Assembly (NCBI RefSeq): GCF_023701485.1
Contig: NZ_JAMQBK010000024.1
Coordinates: forward strand, 224,904 to 288,903
Direction: 5' to 3'
DNA: 64,000 nt
DNA from: Aporhodopirellula aestuarii
GTDB lineage: Bacteria > Planctomycetota > Planctomycetia > Pirellulales > Pirellulaceae
The notes beneath the pieces were generated by a model, which worked only from the letters and a program-made list of their open reading frames with translations, searched no databases and was not told the DNA's origin. Position numbers and translations under genes: made by a program. Numbering within the stretch: position 1 is the stretch's first letter; every line of letters starts with the position of its first letter. This document shows, in pieces, positions 7,376 through 16,318 of this stretch.

Positions 7376-9687
7376 CAAACCACCTCGCTCAACATGTCCA
7401 TGATCTCCTTCTCTAGCCCCTTGATCTCCTTTTCGATGGCCTTCAGCGGACGAGGCTCCTCGTACTCGTAGAAGTGTCGATTGAAAGGGATCTCGTAGCC
7501 GAGTTTGATCTTGGAATGGTCGATCCAGGCGTCGTCGCGGTAAGGCAACACCTCTTTCTTGAGATGGGCTTCGCAGTGATCGCGGACCAGTTCCAGCAAC
7601 TTGCTGACGTCGGGCTTGGCCGACTTGCTTTTCCCCTTCCCCTTGTAGTCAAGTGGCAGCGGCAACGTGATGTTCGGCGGCAACGGCACATTTTCAGTGT
7701 CTCGTAAATCAGCGTCGGGTTCGGGACGATCTTTGCTGTCGTAGCAAATCTCCGCCTTCGGATCTTTCTCGCCCAAGCTACCCGGTGAGGTCAGCGCTGA
7801 CTTGATCGACGCATCGAGCGACAACTCGGCCTTCTCAAATGCGGCTTCAAGAATCTCGATGAACTCGGCCCGATCTTTCACCAATCGCCCACCGTCAAAA
7901 TCGCGTCGAAGTTCGTCTAAAACCGCCAAGATCGCAGCTTGAGCCTCGCGGCCAACCATCTCTTCTTGTTGCTTTTTCTTTTTGTCTTTCCGCTTCCGCG
8001 ATACCGCCAGCGACTCGAAGGCACTCGTTTGCTTGAATCGCTCGATCCGATCGTCGTTGATCGTAAAATTCAATCTCAACGGTCGTTCGACAACGATCTT
8101 CAAGTAGCCGAAGTCGCGATTGTCAAACACCTTGCTGACAAACTGACTCTTGCTCTGATCCCGCGACGGATCGACGTTCGAGTTGATTTCGCCGAGCGTC
8201 ATGCGAACATCGTGACCGAACTCGGCATACAACCGCGTTAGCATCGCGATGTGGTCGCTCGAACCTCGCTCGCCGTCGCCGATCCGTTTACGTTTGTCCC
8301 CAAGGCTCTTGTCCATCTTCCACGCGAAGTCGGTACCGTTGATCAATTGCACCTTGCCGCGACGTCCCTCGCGTTTACGGTTAGTGACGATCCAGACATA
8401 CGTGTAGATGCCGGTGTTGTAGAACAGTTGATCTGGCATCCCGATAATCGCTTCGAGCATGTCATTCTCGATGATCCATCGTCGGATATTGCTCTCGCCC
8501 CCGCCGGCGTCTCCGGTGAACAGTGGCGAGCCGTTGAACACGATCGCGATCCGCGACCCTTCGCCTTCACTGCCATCGTCCATTTTGCCGACCGGCCGCA
8601 TCTTAGAAATCATGTGCAACAGGAATAGCAACGCTCCGTCGTTGATCCGCGGCAGACCGGGACCAAACCGACCGTTGAACCCAAACTCGTCGTGCTCTTT
8701 GGTAACGTGCTTTTTCTCCGGCTTCCATTCCACACCAAACGGCGGATTGGCCAGCATGTAGTGGAACCGCTCGTCGGGATGTCCATCGCCATCGACTGTG
8801 CCTTCCTTGGGACGCCCGGTGCCCAGCGTATCACCGAACACAATGTTCGTGACATCTTCGCCCTTGATCATCAAATCGCTGCCGCAGATAGCGTACGATT
8901 CCGGGTTGTATTCCTGGCCGAACAGTTCCAGGTTGGCACTTGGGTTCAGCCCCGTTTCCGGATCAACGATCAACTTTTCTGATTCCGATAACATCCCACC
9001 GGTGCCGCAGGTGGGATCATAAATCTGAATGACTTTACCTTCGGTGTAGACCAAGTCGTCGTGCGTGAACAGCACATTGATCATCATCTTGATGACTTCC
9101 CGAGGCGTGAAGTGATCCCCCGCCTCCTCGTTGGCTTGCTCATTGAACCGCCGTACCAAGTCCTCGAACACGTATCCCATGGCGATGTTGGGAATCTTGT
9201 CCGGATGCAGGTCGACCTTGCTAACTTCTTTAACGATCTCGAACAGCCGATTGGCGTCATCGAGCTTCTCGATTTCTTCCTCGAATTTGAACTTCTCTAG
9301 GATCGTTCGCGCCCGCGAGGAGAATCCTGCGATGAACTTGGTCAGGTTTGCAGCTAGTTTGTCGGGATCACCCAGCAGGTTTTCAAACGTGAACTCGGTG
9401 GTGTTATGGAACGTCAGCTTGAACTTCTGGTTGATGATCTTTTCGATCGTCTCGCTGTCATACTTGGGAACTTTCTTGCCATCCTTCGTCTTGGTCTGCT
9501 TTTTCAGCCGGTCATATTCCGTGAGTACATCCTCGCGACTGTCTTCAAGAACACAATCGAGCCGGCGCAAAACTGTCAGCGGAATCATCACGCGACGATA
9601 TTGCGGAGGTCGGTACGGACCACGCAGCAGGTTTGCGAGGTTCCAAATGACATCGCCCTGTTCCCGGAAAGCATCCAATTGATTCAT
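7375..9687 (-). CDS. hsdM: Type I restriction-modification methyltransferase subunit HsdM
   Basis: A 770-residue N6-adenine DNA methyltransferase, longer than the typical 500-550 residues because of a C-terminal extension. It carries the S-adenosylmethionine motif YDPTCGTGGM at about residues 223-232 and the catalytic NPPFG at about 314-318, preceded by an N-terminal HsdM_N-like helical region. The extension has a charged region and ends in EPRPLKAIEKEIKGLEKEIM, a helical segment common in type I M subunits that contact HsdS. It is the first gene of the hsdM-hsdS-membrane protein unit and is divergent from an XRE regulator at 9890. Confidence 0.96.
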   Translation of the reverse strand: MNQLDAFREQGDVIWNLANLLRGPYRPPQYRRVMIPLTVLRRLDCVLEDSREDVLTEYDRLKKQTKTKDGKKVPKYDSETIEKIINQKFKLTFHNTTEFTFENLLGDPDKLAANLTKFIAGFSSRARTILEKFKFEEEIEKLDDANRLFEIVKEVSKVDLHPDKIPNIAMGYVFEDLVRRFNEQANEEAGDHFTPREVIKMMINVLFTHDDLVYTEGKVIQIYDPTCGTGGMLSESEKLIVDPETGLNPSANLELFGQEYNPESYAICGSDLMIKGEDVTNIVFGDTLGTGRPKEGTVDGDGHPDERFHYMLANPPFGVEWKPEKKHVTKEHDEFGFNGRFGPGLPRINDGALLFLLHMISKMRPVGKMDDGSEGEGSRIAIVFNGSPLFTGDAGGGESNIRRWIIENDMLEAIIGMPDQLFYNTGIYTYVWIVTNRKREGRRGKVQLINGTDFAWKMDKSLGDKRKRIGDGERGSSDHIAMLTRLYAEFGHDVRMTLGEINSNVDPSRDQSKSQFVSKVFDNRDFGYLKIVVERPLRLNFTINDDRIERFKQTSAFESLAVSRKRKDKKKKQQEEMVGREAQAAILAVLDELRRDFDGGRLVKDRAEFIEILEAAFEKAELSLDASIKSALTSPGSLGEKDPKAEICYDSKDRPEPDADLRDTENVPLPPNITLPLPLDYKGKGKSKSAKPDVSKLLELVRDHCEAHLKKEVLPYRDDAWIDHSKIKLGYEIPFNRHFYEYEEPRPLKAIEKEIKGLEKEIMDMLSEVV

Positions 9688-9819
9688 GCGGTCGCGTCTT
9701 GCTTAGGTGGGGATTGGCTTGATAGTGCCGTAGCCGATATGAAGGTGAGCCCGCCACCGATCTCCATTAGCTGGCGAGCGATTGATAGCGGGCGTCTCGC
9801 GAGAGTGTTGCCTAGTGAG

Positions 9820-9828
9820 TGCTACAAT
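9820..9828 (+). promoter_or_regulatory. Extended -10 promoter candidate for the XRE regulator
   Basis: TGCTACAAT matches the extended -10 pattern TGnTAnAAT and lies about 60 bp before the chosen ATG at 9890. No convincing -35 hexamer is present at the usual spacing, which an extended -10 can tolerate. It lies in the 202-bp spacer between divergent hsdM and the regulator. Confidence 0.35.
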
Positions 9829-9889
9829 CGTAAGATTTTGGTGGGGAATGAACAAGCTGGCCAACCTCTTTATGCATGCAGGCCGAACC

Positions 9890-10249
9890 ATGAGCTCACG
9901 AGTCAATGTATCGGGCAATGAACTGGGTGATCGGATTCGCAAGTTGCGCACTGCCAAGGGGTACTCGCTAAGAAAGTTGGCCCCTTTGGTTGGCGTCGGC
10001 TTCTCGTACCTCAGCAAAGTGGAAAACGGGCGTCTCGATTTTGGCGGGGCGCCTTCGGAATCCCTGATTCATCGCTTAGCCGATGTACTGGACGCCGACG
10101 AGGAAGAATTGCTGTTGCTTGCACATCACGTTCCTCAAACCATCGCCCAGCAAATCTTCGATCATCCAAATTTGTTCCGCGTCCTCGCTCGGTGCAACGA
10201 TCAGCAATTGAAAATGATTGAACGCCAAGCCCACGATTGCGCGAAGTGA
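9890..10249 (+). CDS. XRE-family transcriptional regulator
   Basis: A 119-residue DNA-binding protein with an N-terminal helix-turn-helix: ELGDRIRKLRTAKGYSLRKL, then GVGFSYLSKVENG, the hallmark XRE recognition helix. The C-terminal half is helical and may dimerise. The ATG at 9890 has AGG seven bases upstream; an ATG at 9848 is an alternative but its purine run is too close. It is divergent from hsdM, so it could control the restriction-modification genes as a controller protein or control only itself and the overlapping DoxX-like gene. No inverted-repeat C-box could be identified by eye. Confidence 0.85.
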   Translation: MSSRVNVSGNELGDRIRKLRTAKGYSLRKLAPLVGVGFSYLSKVENGRLDFGGAPSESLIHRLADVLDADEEELLLLAHHVPQTIAQQIFDHPNLFRVLARCNDQQLKMIERQAHDCAK

Positions 10250-10608
10250 GGAGCCTCAACGTCGCACTTCTTGCGCTCCTCTTCATCGCAGCCGGCATCA
10301 ATCACTTCGTCGCGCCGGGCGTTTACCTGAAGATCATGCCGGACTATCTGCCTTGGCCGTTGGCTTTGGTTTACGTCTCGGGGTTCTTTGAGGTGCTTGG
10401 TGGTGCGGGCTTGGCGGTGCCACGGCTTCGACTAGCGGCTGGGTGGGGATTGATCGCACTGCTTGTTGCCGTCTTCCCAGCTAACGTGGACATGCTGATG
10501 AACGCGGACCAGTTTCCGGCGATCCCGGTTTGGGCATTGGTTGCACGACTGCCTCTGCAAGGTGTACTGATCGCTTGGGTCTGGTGGGCGGCGTTGAAAT
10601 CGCGATGA
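10246..10608 (+). CDS. DoxX-like small integral membrane protein
   Basis: About 120 residues with four hydrophobic segments: VALLALLFIAAGINHFVAP, LALVYVSGFFEVLGGAGL, LRLAAGWGLIALLVAVFPAN and LPLQGVLIAWVWWAAL. The AGINHFVAPGVYLKIMPDYLP stretch and the GFFEVLGG motif are typical of DoxX/DUF-like membrane proteins of uncertain function. The GTG at 10246 overlaps the regulator stop as GTGA; a TTG at 10237 is also in frame. The overlap indicates co-expression with the XRE protein. Specific activity is unknown. Confidence 0.75.
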   Translation: MRSLNVALLALLFIAAGINHFVAPGVYLKIMPDYLPWPLALVYVSGFFEVLGGAGLAVPRLRLAAGWGLIALLVAVFPANVDMLMNADQFPAIPVWALVARLPLQGVLIAWVWWAALKSR

Positions 10609-10930
10609 GATTCGCGTCTCCCAGCTTTCTCAGTGTCTCCAAATCAAATGACCCGGCAAACGGTGTTTGGGCTCCGTTTCGGTGGGTCGCTACGAAGTGG
10701 GTGATTGGAAACATCGCGATTTGCTGGGTCAAACGTAGTTCTCAACTGGACCGAAAGGGAGGTCGCTACGGCTCCTAACCCAAACCGGCTAAGACACAGA
10801 GAACGTAAGAATTCTGGCCGAGAAACCGAAATCCGCCCGCGAGTGCCGGCCAGAGTGTTCTCAGGATTCTGAGACGACAGAGAAACCGCCGCCGTGAACA
10901 TCGACGCAAGTGGTTGCGGGATAACGGGAT
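10609..10930. other. Non-coding stretch between DoxX-like gene and terminator
   Basis: No convincing gene is seen. An imperfect hairpin may form between GAGAAC...CTGGCCG near 10799-10821 and CGGCCAG...GTTCTC near 10849-10862; its role is unknown. Confidence 0.4.
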
Positions 10931-10974
10931 AAAACGAAAAAAGCCGACGTGGAGCACACGTCGGCTTTTCGTTT
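10931..10974 (-). terminator. Intrinsic terminator downstream of tRNA-fMet
   Basis: A nine-pair stem GCCGACGTG/CACGTCGGC (10943-10951 and 10957-10965) with a five-base loop is flanked by A-rich sequence on the left and T-rich sequence on the right. Read on the minus strand it ends in TTTTTTCGTTTT. It lies about 40 bp past the tRNA 3' end. It could work in both directions and also close the XRE-DoxX transcript. Confidence 0.85.
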
Positions 10975-11012
10975 ACTGGTGGGTCGGAAAGTGTTCCAAC
11001 CAAACAGAGAAG

Positions 11013-11086
<74 letters not shown>

Positions 11087-11422
11087 GTATTTTTAGACGT
11101 TCCTGATGCTTCCGAGGTTCACTTTCCATGCACCTTGGAACAAGGTTTTTGGGAACAACATTCGCTGGCTCGTCTTTGGATAAGCATTCCTTAAACGCCC
11201 TGATCTGTCAACCGAGGATGCGAGGGGGCGGCGAAGATTTTTTGAATGTGGCTTCGTTCTATCCGTTATGCTGGCCTAAACTTGACGAGGTGGCGGTCTG
11301 TTCGTTCTGTTGTACTGTGATTTGTCGGCTCCGCAGTGAATCTGTTGTTCCCGCCCGTTTCTCATCATTGAACTCGATTCGTGCCGCCCCCCTCGATCTG
11401 GCGGGCCCCCAGGCGTCTTTTC
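11087..11422. other. Intergenic region before the squalene-repeat gene
   Basis: This 336-bp stretch carries the 5' flanks of the tRNA (minus) and of the plus-strand gene at 11423. No clear promoter, repeat or gene was recognised. Confidence 0.4.
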
Positions 11423-13390
11423 ATGAACCATTCGGAACCCGCATCGGCAGATAGCTCCGGCGATTTTTCGCCTGTGGTGCCCGAGCCGAACGCAGGTCCA
11501 GTGCCGAATCCGCGGTCTGTGCCGAATGTTCCGCCAGCGGCCCCACCTCCGCCGCCTGTGCCTCCACCCCCGCCGCCACGGGCGAGCCTGCCGCCGTTGT
11601 CGACATCGCCCCAGCTGGCACCTCCCCAGCCACCCTCGCAGCCATCGGCTTCGCCTCAGCCGGCGAGCCCCCAGCCGGTTGATCCTCAGCCGGTTGATCC
11701 TCAGCCGATCAACCCGCAGCAGCCGGTAAGCCCGCAGCCACGCCAGCCACAGGCGCCGGCTCAGCCGCGGCAACCCGTGCAGCCGCAGCCACGCTCGCGG
11801 CCTCAACCAGGGGCACAACCACAACAGCAATCACCACAGCCAGCGACACGGGCACAACAGCCTACGCGGGCAGGGCTTGCGGAACCCCAAACTAGCTCCA
11901 ACTCGGCCAAGCCGCTGGCCAGCGGTCAATCGGGCGGCGAAGGGGGCAAGATTCCTCGGTGGCGCGGGCTGGTGACGCCGGCGTCGCAAAAGTCCACTCA
12001 TGAGGATGAACCGCTCGAACCGGTTCGCCGTTCGATTCCGGCGTGGTTGGTCAGCATGATCTTCCACATGACGTTGCTGTTGGCACTCGCGCTTTGGACG
12101 CTGCCGGTCGGCGACGGGATTTCTCGCGTCGTGCTGGAGTTTGGAGAGGCAAAAGAATCGGAGTCGGTCGAGCTGCAGGAGTACGCGCTCGAAAGCGCAG
12201 ATTCGGTCTTCCAAGAAGACAGCGCGGACTCGGAGGTCGAAGCGCCGGTGGATTTGGAAGTGGAAGCGATGATCGAGTCGATCGATATTGCGGAACCGAC
12301 TGATATTGCGCCGCTCGAAATTGGCGCTACGTCCTCGGACTTGGTCGTCAAGCCGATGTTTGGTGGTCGTACGGGAGCAATGAAATCAGCTCTGTTAGCC
12401 ATGTACGGCGGCAACTCCGATACCGTCGAAGCGGTCGATCTGGGGCTGAAGTGGTTGGCCCGCCAACAGCAAAACAACGGTTCGTGGAGCATGCGTGGTC
12501 CGTACGACGATGGATCGTTCCAAGAGAACCGCACGGCAGCGACGGCGATGGCGTTGCTGGCGTTCCAAGGTGACGGCAACACCCATTTCGACGGCCCGTA
12601 TGCGAAGGTCGTCGAAAAGGGACTTAAATATCTTTTAAACAAACAGAGTCGCCGCGACGGCTTCTTTGCGGGGGGTGAACCGGATCACCAACGCGCCTAC
12701 GCACATGCTCAGGCGACGATCGCGCTGTGCGAACTTTATGGCATGACGAAGGACTCGAAATTGCGAGTTCCATCCGAAGCGGCGATCGACTATTCGGTCC
12801 GTGCTCAAGGGCGCGAGGGCGGTTGGCGATACGATCCACGTGGGGATTCCGACCTGTCGGTGACGGGTTGGTATGTGATGGCATTGTCGAGTGCCCAAGC
12901 GGCGGGGATCGCGGTGGAGCCTTCGACGCTTGCGTTCATCAACGGGTACTTAGATACGGTCGCGGTCGAAAATGGGGCCGGCTATTGTTATCAGAGAGGA
13001 CGGCCACCGAGCCCATCGATGACAGCGGAGGGACTGCTCTGTCGTCAGTACCTTGGTTGGAATCGCGACCGTCAAGCGATGTCGCTTGGCTTGAGCACGT
13101 TGGTGCAGGATTGGCCGATCAATCGTGAATCGATGAACGTCTATTACTGGTACTACGCCACCCAAGCACTGCATCACTACGGCGGTTCGGCATGGGAGAT
13201 CTGGAACAGCAACATGAAAGTGGTGTTGCCCCGGATGCAAGTGAAACGTGGATCGGAAGCCGGGAGCTGGTCACCTCAAGCGGATGAACACGGCAACGCG
13301 TCGGGTCGACTGTACACGACATGCTTCTCGATCTATTGCCTCGAGGTTTATTACCGTCACCTGCCGCTGTACAAGTTGGGCGACAAGTAA
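11423..13390 (+). CDS. Membrane-anchored squalene/prenyltransferase-type repeat protein with proline-rich N-terminus
   Basis: A 655-residue protein starting at ATG 11423 (an upstream in-frame GTG at 11381 is less likely). Residues about 20-150 are extremely rich in Pro and Gln with short tandem units such as PQPVDPQPVDPQPINPQ. A transmembrane helix follows (IPAWLVSMIFHMTLLLALAL), then an acidic region, then alpha/alpha-toroid repeats of the squalene cyclase/prenyltransferase type (LGLKWLARQQQNNGSW, GLKYLLNKQSRRDGFF, AIDYSVRAQGREGGW). The N-terminal part should be cytoplasmic and the repeat domain extracytoplasmic. The repeats give a fold, not a reaction: I see no DxDD cyclase motif, so an enzymatic role in hopanoid synthesis is not supported. 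Confidence 0.85.
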   Translation: MNHSEPASADSSGDFSPVVPEPNAGPVPNPRSVPNVPPAAPPPPPVPPPPPPRASLPPLSTSPQLAPPQPPSQPSASPQPASPQPVDPQPVDPQPINPQQPVSPQPRQPQAPAQPRQPVQPQPRSRPQPGAQPQQQSPQPATRAQQPTRAGLAEPQTSSNSAKPLASGQSGGEGGKIPRWRGLVTPASQKSTHEDEPLEPVRRSIPAWLVSMIFHMTLLLALALWTLPVGDGISRVVLEFGEAKESESVELQEYALESADSVFQEDSADSEVEAPVDLEVEAMIESIDIAEPTDIAPLEIGATSSDLVVKPMFGGRTGAMKSALLAMYGGNSDTVEAVDLGLKWLARQQQNNGSWSMRGPYDDGSFQENRTAATAMALLAFQGDGNTHFDGPYAKVVEKGLKYLLNKQSRRDGFFAGGEPDHQRAYAHAQATIALCELYGMTKDSKLRVPSEAAIDYSVRAQGREGGWRYDPRGDSDLSVTGWYVMALSSAQAAGIAVEPSTLAFINGYLDTVAVENGAGYCYQRGRPPSPSMTAEGLLCRQYLGWNRDRQAMSLGLSTLVQDWPINRESMNVYYWYYATQALHHYGGSAWEIWNSNMKVVLPRMQVKRGSEAGSWSPQADEHGNASGRLYTTCFSIYCLEVYYRHLPLYKLGDK

Positions 13391-13536
13391 GGCCTAGTGG
13401 GTCTTGCCAGAACGTTGCCCACCGTCTGGCGACGGTGGCTACGGCGAAAATAGAACTGCTGTGGCTGGATAACGCCACTTTCTGGCAGACGTATTGGAGT
13501 TATTGCATCTCTGAAACGCTTCAATTCCCGGTCTTT
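13391..13536. other. Intergenic region with a short GC-rich hairpin
   Basis: CCACCGTC (13419-13426), a TGGC loop and GACGGTGG (13431-13438) form an eight-pair hairpin 30 bp after the squalene-repeat stop. It lacks a T-tract, so it is at best a weak terminator or an RNA 3'-end stabiliser. Confidence 0.45.
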
Positions 13537-13660
13537 GGGGACACCAATTTAATTACTGCGGGATTTCAGAAGTAGCAGAACGGCGCAAACCGTCCGGTAA
13601 CGTGGGACCGGACGGCTTGCGCCGTTCCGCTAAGAAAAGCACTAGAACAATCGATGCCCG
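13537..13660. repeat. Dispersed palindromic element, copy 1
   Basis: The core hairpin pairs GCAGAACGGCGCAAACCGTC with its near complement GACGGCTTGCGCCGTTCCGC around an eight-base loop. Flanks GGGATTTCAGAAG on the left and AGCACTAGAACAATCGATG on the right match copies 2 and 3. The left terminal repeat is more degenerate here than in the other copies. It is probably a non-autonomous mobile element or REP-type sequence. Confidence 0.8.
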
Positions 13661-13790
13661 GAGAGACCGAGCTACGTGAAAAGTCTTGATGTCCAGTTCG
13701 CGGATGCTAGCATCGAACGAGACGATTAACTTCTGCTCGATCGAAACGCGGACGAGCTTCATGTGACCGTGCGTTTCGCAACATTTGTGA

Positions 13791-14639
13791 TCAGACGTGT
13801 AGGGAGGCGAGCCATTTCGCGGCCCGTTCGACTTCCTCTCGGTGCTGCTCGTCGATCAAGCCGCCGTGATCGAGATCCGCCAGCGTGACGATGCGATGCT
13901 CTCCCGCATAAGCGGCGTGAATCTTTTGCTGGATCGTCGGGAGCACGAGTTCATCGCGTTCGGACATCAAAAACACTGCCGGGATCTGGGATCGCGAGGC
14001 GGATTCGATGGCGTGAAGCGAATCGGGGATCCGTGAGATAACGGGCTTCATCAATCGTCTGGCGGCGTACCGATCGGCAACACCCAAGACGACGTCAGAA
14101 AGATGCGGTGGGTTGCGGAGCCAGAGCGAGAAGCGATCCTTGGCGACATCATTGGGACGCCACTGGTCGAGTCGAGCGGCGAGCGAGAGGGCGGGCAAGC
14201 ACCCGAGGCTGTTGCCGCAAATCCAAACTTGCGTGTTCGGTGCAAACCGTGCCTCAAGGACTTGGGATGCAAACGTTTCGGCTGCGGGGGCGAACGATTT
14301 CAGCGTCGCCCGACCACTACTGCGGCCGTACCCTGGCGGGTTCCACGTCCAAGCTTCGTAGTGGTTGCCGAGATCGTGATAACGGTTGTCGTCGTGAGGC
14401 GGTACCAAGTTGGCGGGAAAGGCGGACGAGCGTTCGGCGCGTCCGGCGGTCCCGGGGAATTTGAGAAGCAGGGTTTGCGGTGGTGGGATGGTGCGCCAGT
14501 CGCGCGTCAGGTCGGTGGGCTCGGGCGAAGTCGGTAGCGCACCGGGCGTCAGGTTCGTTGCGACAAAGGTGTCAAGTATCGACTTCTCACCGCGTTGAGA
14601 TTTCCCAACGTTTGGAACTGGAATCTCACACCGAATCAA
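13791..14639 (-). CDS. Alpha/beta hydrolase
   Basis: A 282-residue predicted serine hydrolase. The nucleophile elbow is GNSLG (Ser about 144), the acid is likely the Asp in SERDELVLP (about 235) and the base the His in DLDHGG (about 262), in the normal order for the fold. The oxyanion strand region LLKFPGTAG and a WNPPGYGRSSG segment also fit. No ATG is available near the N-terminus; the longest start is TTG at 14639, and a shorter GTG/TTG start would still keep the fold. There is no signal peptide. The substrate cannot be told from sequence. It is followed by a 93-bp gap from pyrD on the same strand. Confidence 0.8.
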   Translation of the reverse strand: MIRCEIPVPNVGKSQRGEKSILDTFVATNLTPGALPTSPEPTDLTRDWRTIPPPQTLLLKFPGTAGRAERSSAFPANLVPPHDDNRYHDLGNHYEAWTWNPPGYGRSSGRATLKSFAPAAETFASQVLEARFAPNTQVWICGNSLGCLPALSLAARLDQWRPNDVAKDRFSLWLRNPPHLSDVVLGVADRYAARRLMKPVISRIPDSLHAIESASRSQIPAVFLMSERDELVLPTIQQKIHAAYAGEHRIVTLADLDHGGLIDEQHREEVERAAKWLASLHV

Positions 14640-14732
14640 TCCTTCCGGTTGGATCGGATGACGCGATGGGCGAAGAACGAAACGGTTGAGGAGATAGTGA
14701 AAAATGGCAATCGGTCGATGAAGGGTGAATTT

Positions 14733-15668
14733 TTACTTGAGTTTGAGGGTACCCACGATGTCGCTGATTTGGGTGGCGCCGAGTTCGCTGAGGGCGGCGG
14801 GGAGTTCGTCGATGAGCCGCATCGAAAGCGTGGGATCGTAGTAGTTTGCGGTTCCGATTTGGACCGCCGACGCTCCAGTAACGAGGAACTGCATCACGTC
14901 GTCGAGTGAGGCGATGCCTCCGATGCCGATGATCGGGATGTCGACGGCTTGGCGGACTTGGTGGACGCACCGCAGTGCGATCGGTTTGATCGCTGGGCCG
15001 CTCAAGCCGCCCATGCCGTTGCCGAGGATGGGGCGTTGTTTGCGCCAGTCGACTGCCATGCCGAGAACCGTGTTGGTGAGGCAGACCGCATCGGCTCCAC
15101 CCTCGGCGGCGCCGCGTGCGATATCCGCGATGCTGGTTACGTTGGGTGTCAGTTTGGCCAGGATCGGAACCTCGGTGGCTTCGCGTGCGGATGCGACGAC
15201 CCGTTGGCAGGATTCGGCGTTAGTGCCGAAGTCGATGCCGCCGCTGACATTGGGGCAGGAAAGGTTCAGTTCGATCGCCGCGACGCCTTGGCATTGCCCG
15301 ACGCGGCTAGCGAGGTTGGTGAAGTCTTCGACGGTTCGGCCGGCGACGCTGACAACGATCGGCGCCGAGAGTGAAGTCAGGTAGGGCAGGTGATATTCGA
15401 TGAACGCGTCGACGCCATCGTTATCGAGACCGATCGCGTTAAGCAGTCCCGCGGACGTTTCAACCGTTCGCCAGGGTGCGTTGCCAATGCGTGGTTCGGC
15501 GGTGATGGTCTTGGGCAGGATCCCGCCGAGCCGATTGAGGTCGACGATTTCTTGCATTTCGCGCGCGTACCCAAACGTGCCAGAAGCGACCATGATCGGG
15601 TTGGGCAGGACGAGTCGACCCAGGCTTGTCTGCAGCGTGGGGGCGTTCACATCGGTCAGCGAAGTCAT
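14733..15668 (-). CDS. pyrD: Dihydroorotate dehydrogenase, class 1
   Basis: A 311-residue flavoenzyme that oxidises dihydroorotate to orotate in pyrimidine synthesis. It shows [13 protein letters not shown] near the N-terminus, [10 protein letters not shown] with the active-site Cys typical of class 1 enzymes, [15 protein letters not shown], and [19 protein letters not shown] with [13 protein letters not shown] for FMN phosphate binding. The cysteine base and length suggest class 1B, which normally works with a PyrK electron-transfer subunit; no pyrK is visible in this window. The ATG at 15668 overlaps the coaB stop (ATGA). Confidence 0.95.
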   Translation of the reverse strand: MTSLTDVNAPTLQTSLGRLVLPNPIMVASGTFGYAREMQEIVDLNRLGGILPKTITAEPRIGNAPWRTVETSAGLLNAIGLDNDGVDAFIEYHLPYLTSLSAPIVVSVAGRTVEDFTNLASRVGQCQGVAAIELNLSCPNVSGGIDFGTNAESCQRVVASAREATEVPILAKLTPNVTSIADIARGAAEGGADAVCLTNTVLGMAVDWRKQRPILGNGMGGLSGPAIKPIALRCVHQVRQAVDIPIIGIGGIASLDDVMQFLVTGASAVQIGTANYYDPTLSMRLIDELPAALSELGATQISDIVGTLKLK

Positions 15669-16318
15669 TGGAGAATCAATCGGTTATGAATTTGTTGGAT
15701 GAGGCGATTGGCAACGTGTTGCTTGTTGCCTGAAATGGTTTCGATCACGCTACCGTCGCGGTCGAGCAACTCGACATGGTTGTCGGAGGCGTCAATGGCT
15801 TCGGGCCCGTTGCTGACCATCAGGTCGCAGTGTTTTTTTTCGAGTTTGACGGTGGCTCGGAAGCGGCGGTCATCGGTCTCGAGTGCGAAGCCGACGACCC
15901 ATTGGTCGTTGCGTTTGGACTCGCCGAGAACCGCGATCACATCGGGAGTTTCGACGAGGTCGAGTTGCAATGGCCGTCCGGTCTTGGAGAGTTTTTGGTC
16001 GGAAACGTGCAACGGTTTGTAGTCGCACGGGGCGGCGGCACCGATCGCGCCGTCGCAATGCGGGAAAATTTCGTTGGCAACGCGGAGCATGTCATCGGTG
16101 GTGATGACTTCGACAACCTCGGCGGCGGCTGGATATTTGACGGCGACGGGGCCTGACACGACCACAACGTCATGGCCGAGTTTGAGCACCGCTTCGGCGA
16201 GTGCGGCGCCCATCCGGCCGCTCGACGCGTTGGTCAGGTAACGGACAGGATCGAGGTATTGTCTGGTCGGGCCGGAGGTGATCAGGACTTTCACGGATGC
16301 CGGTTTGGAGTCGTTCAC
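15665..16318 (-). CDS. coaB: Stand-alone phosphopantothenoylcysteine synthetase (CoaB domain)
   Basis: A 217-residue protein equal to the C-terminal half of the usual bifunctional CoaBC. It ligates cysteine to 4'-phosphopantothenate in coenzyme A synthesis. Diagnostic segments are [60 protein letters not shown] and [10 protein letters not shown]. No CoaC decarboxylase domain (flavoprotein) is fused or adjacent, so that step must be encoded elsewhere. It starts at GTG 16318 overlapping the terB stop (GTGA) and overlaps pyrD downstream, so terB-coaB-pyrD are translationally coupled. Confidence 0.92.
   Translation of the reverse strand: MNDSKPASVKVLITSGPTRQYLDPVRYLTNASSGRMGAALAEAVLKLGHDVVVVSGPVAVKYPAAAEVVEVITTDDMLRVANEIFPHCDGAIGAAAPCDYKPLHVSDQKLSKTGRPLQLDLVETPDVIAVLGESKRNDQWVVGFALETDDRRFRATVKLEKKHCDLMVSNGPEAIDASDNHVELLDRDGSVIETISGNKQHVANRLIQQIHNRLILQ

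Noticed and set aside
11480..11880. Short tandem repeats in the Pro/Gln-rich coding segment as a possible CRISPR or minisatellite
   Set aside because: Repeats are in frame, 9-12 bp, imperfect and without spacers; they encode the proline-rich tail. No CRISPR array was found anywhere.
11423..13390. Squalene-hopene cyclase for hopanoid synthesis
   Set aside because: Only the toroid repeats are present; no DxDD motif was seen and the protein has an N-terminal membrane anchor and proline-rich tail.
13419..13438. GC-rich hairpin after the squalene-repeat gene as part of the mobile element
   Set aside because: Different sequence from the element and outside its conserved flanks; treated as an independent 3'-end hairpin.
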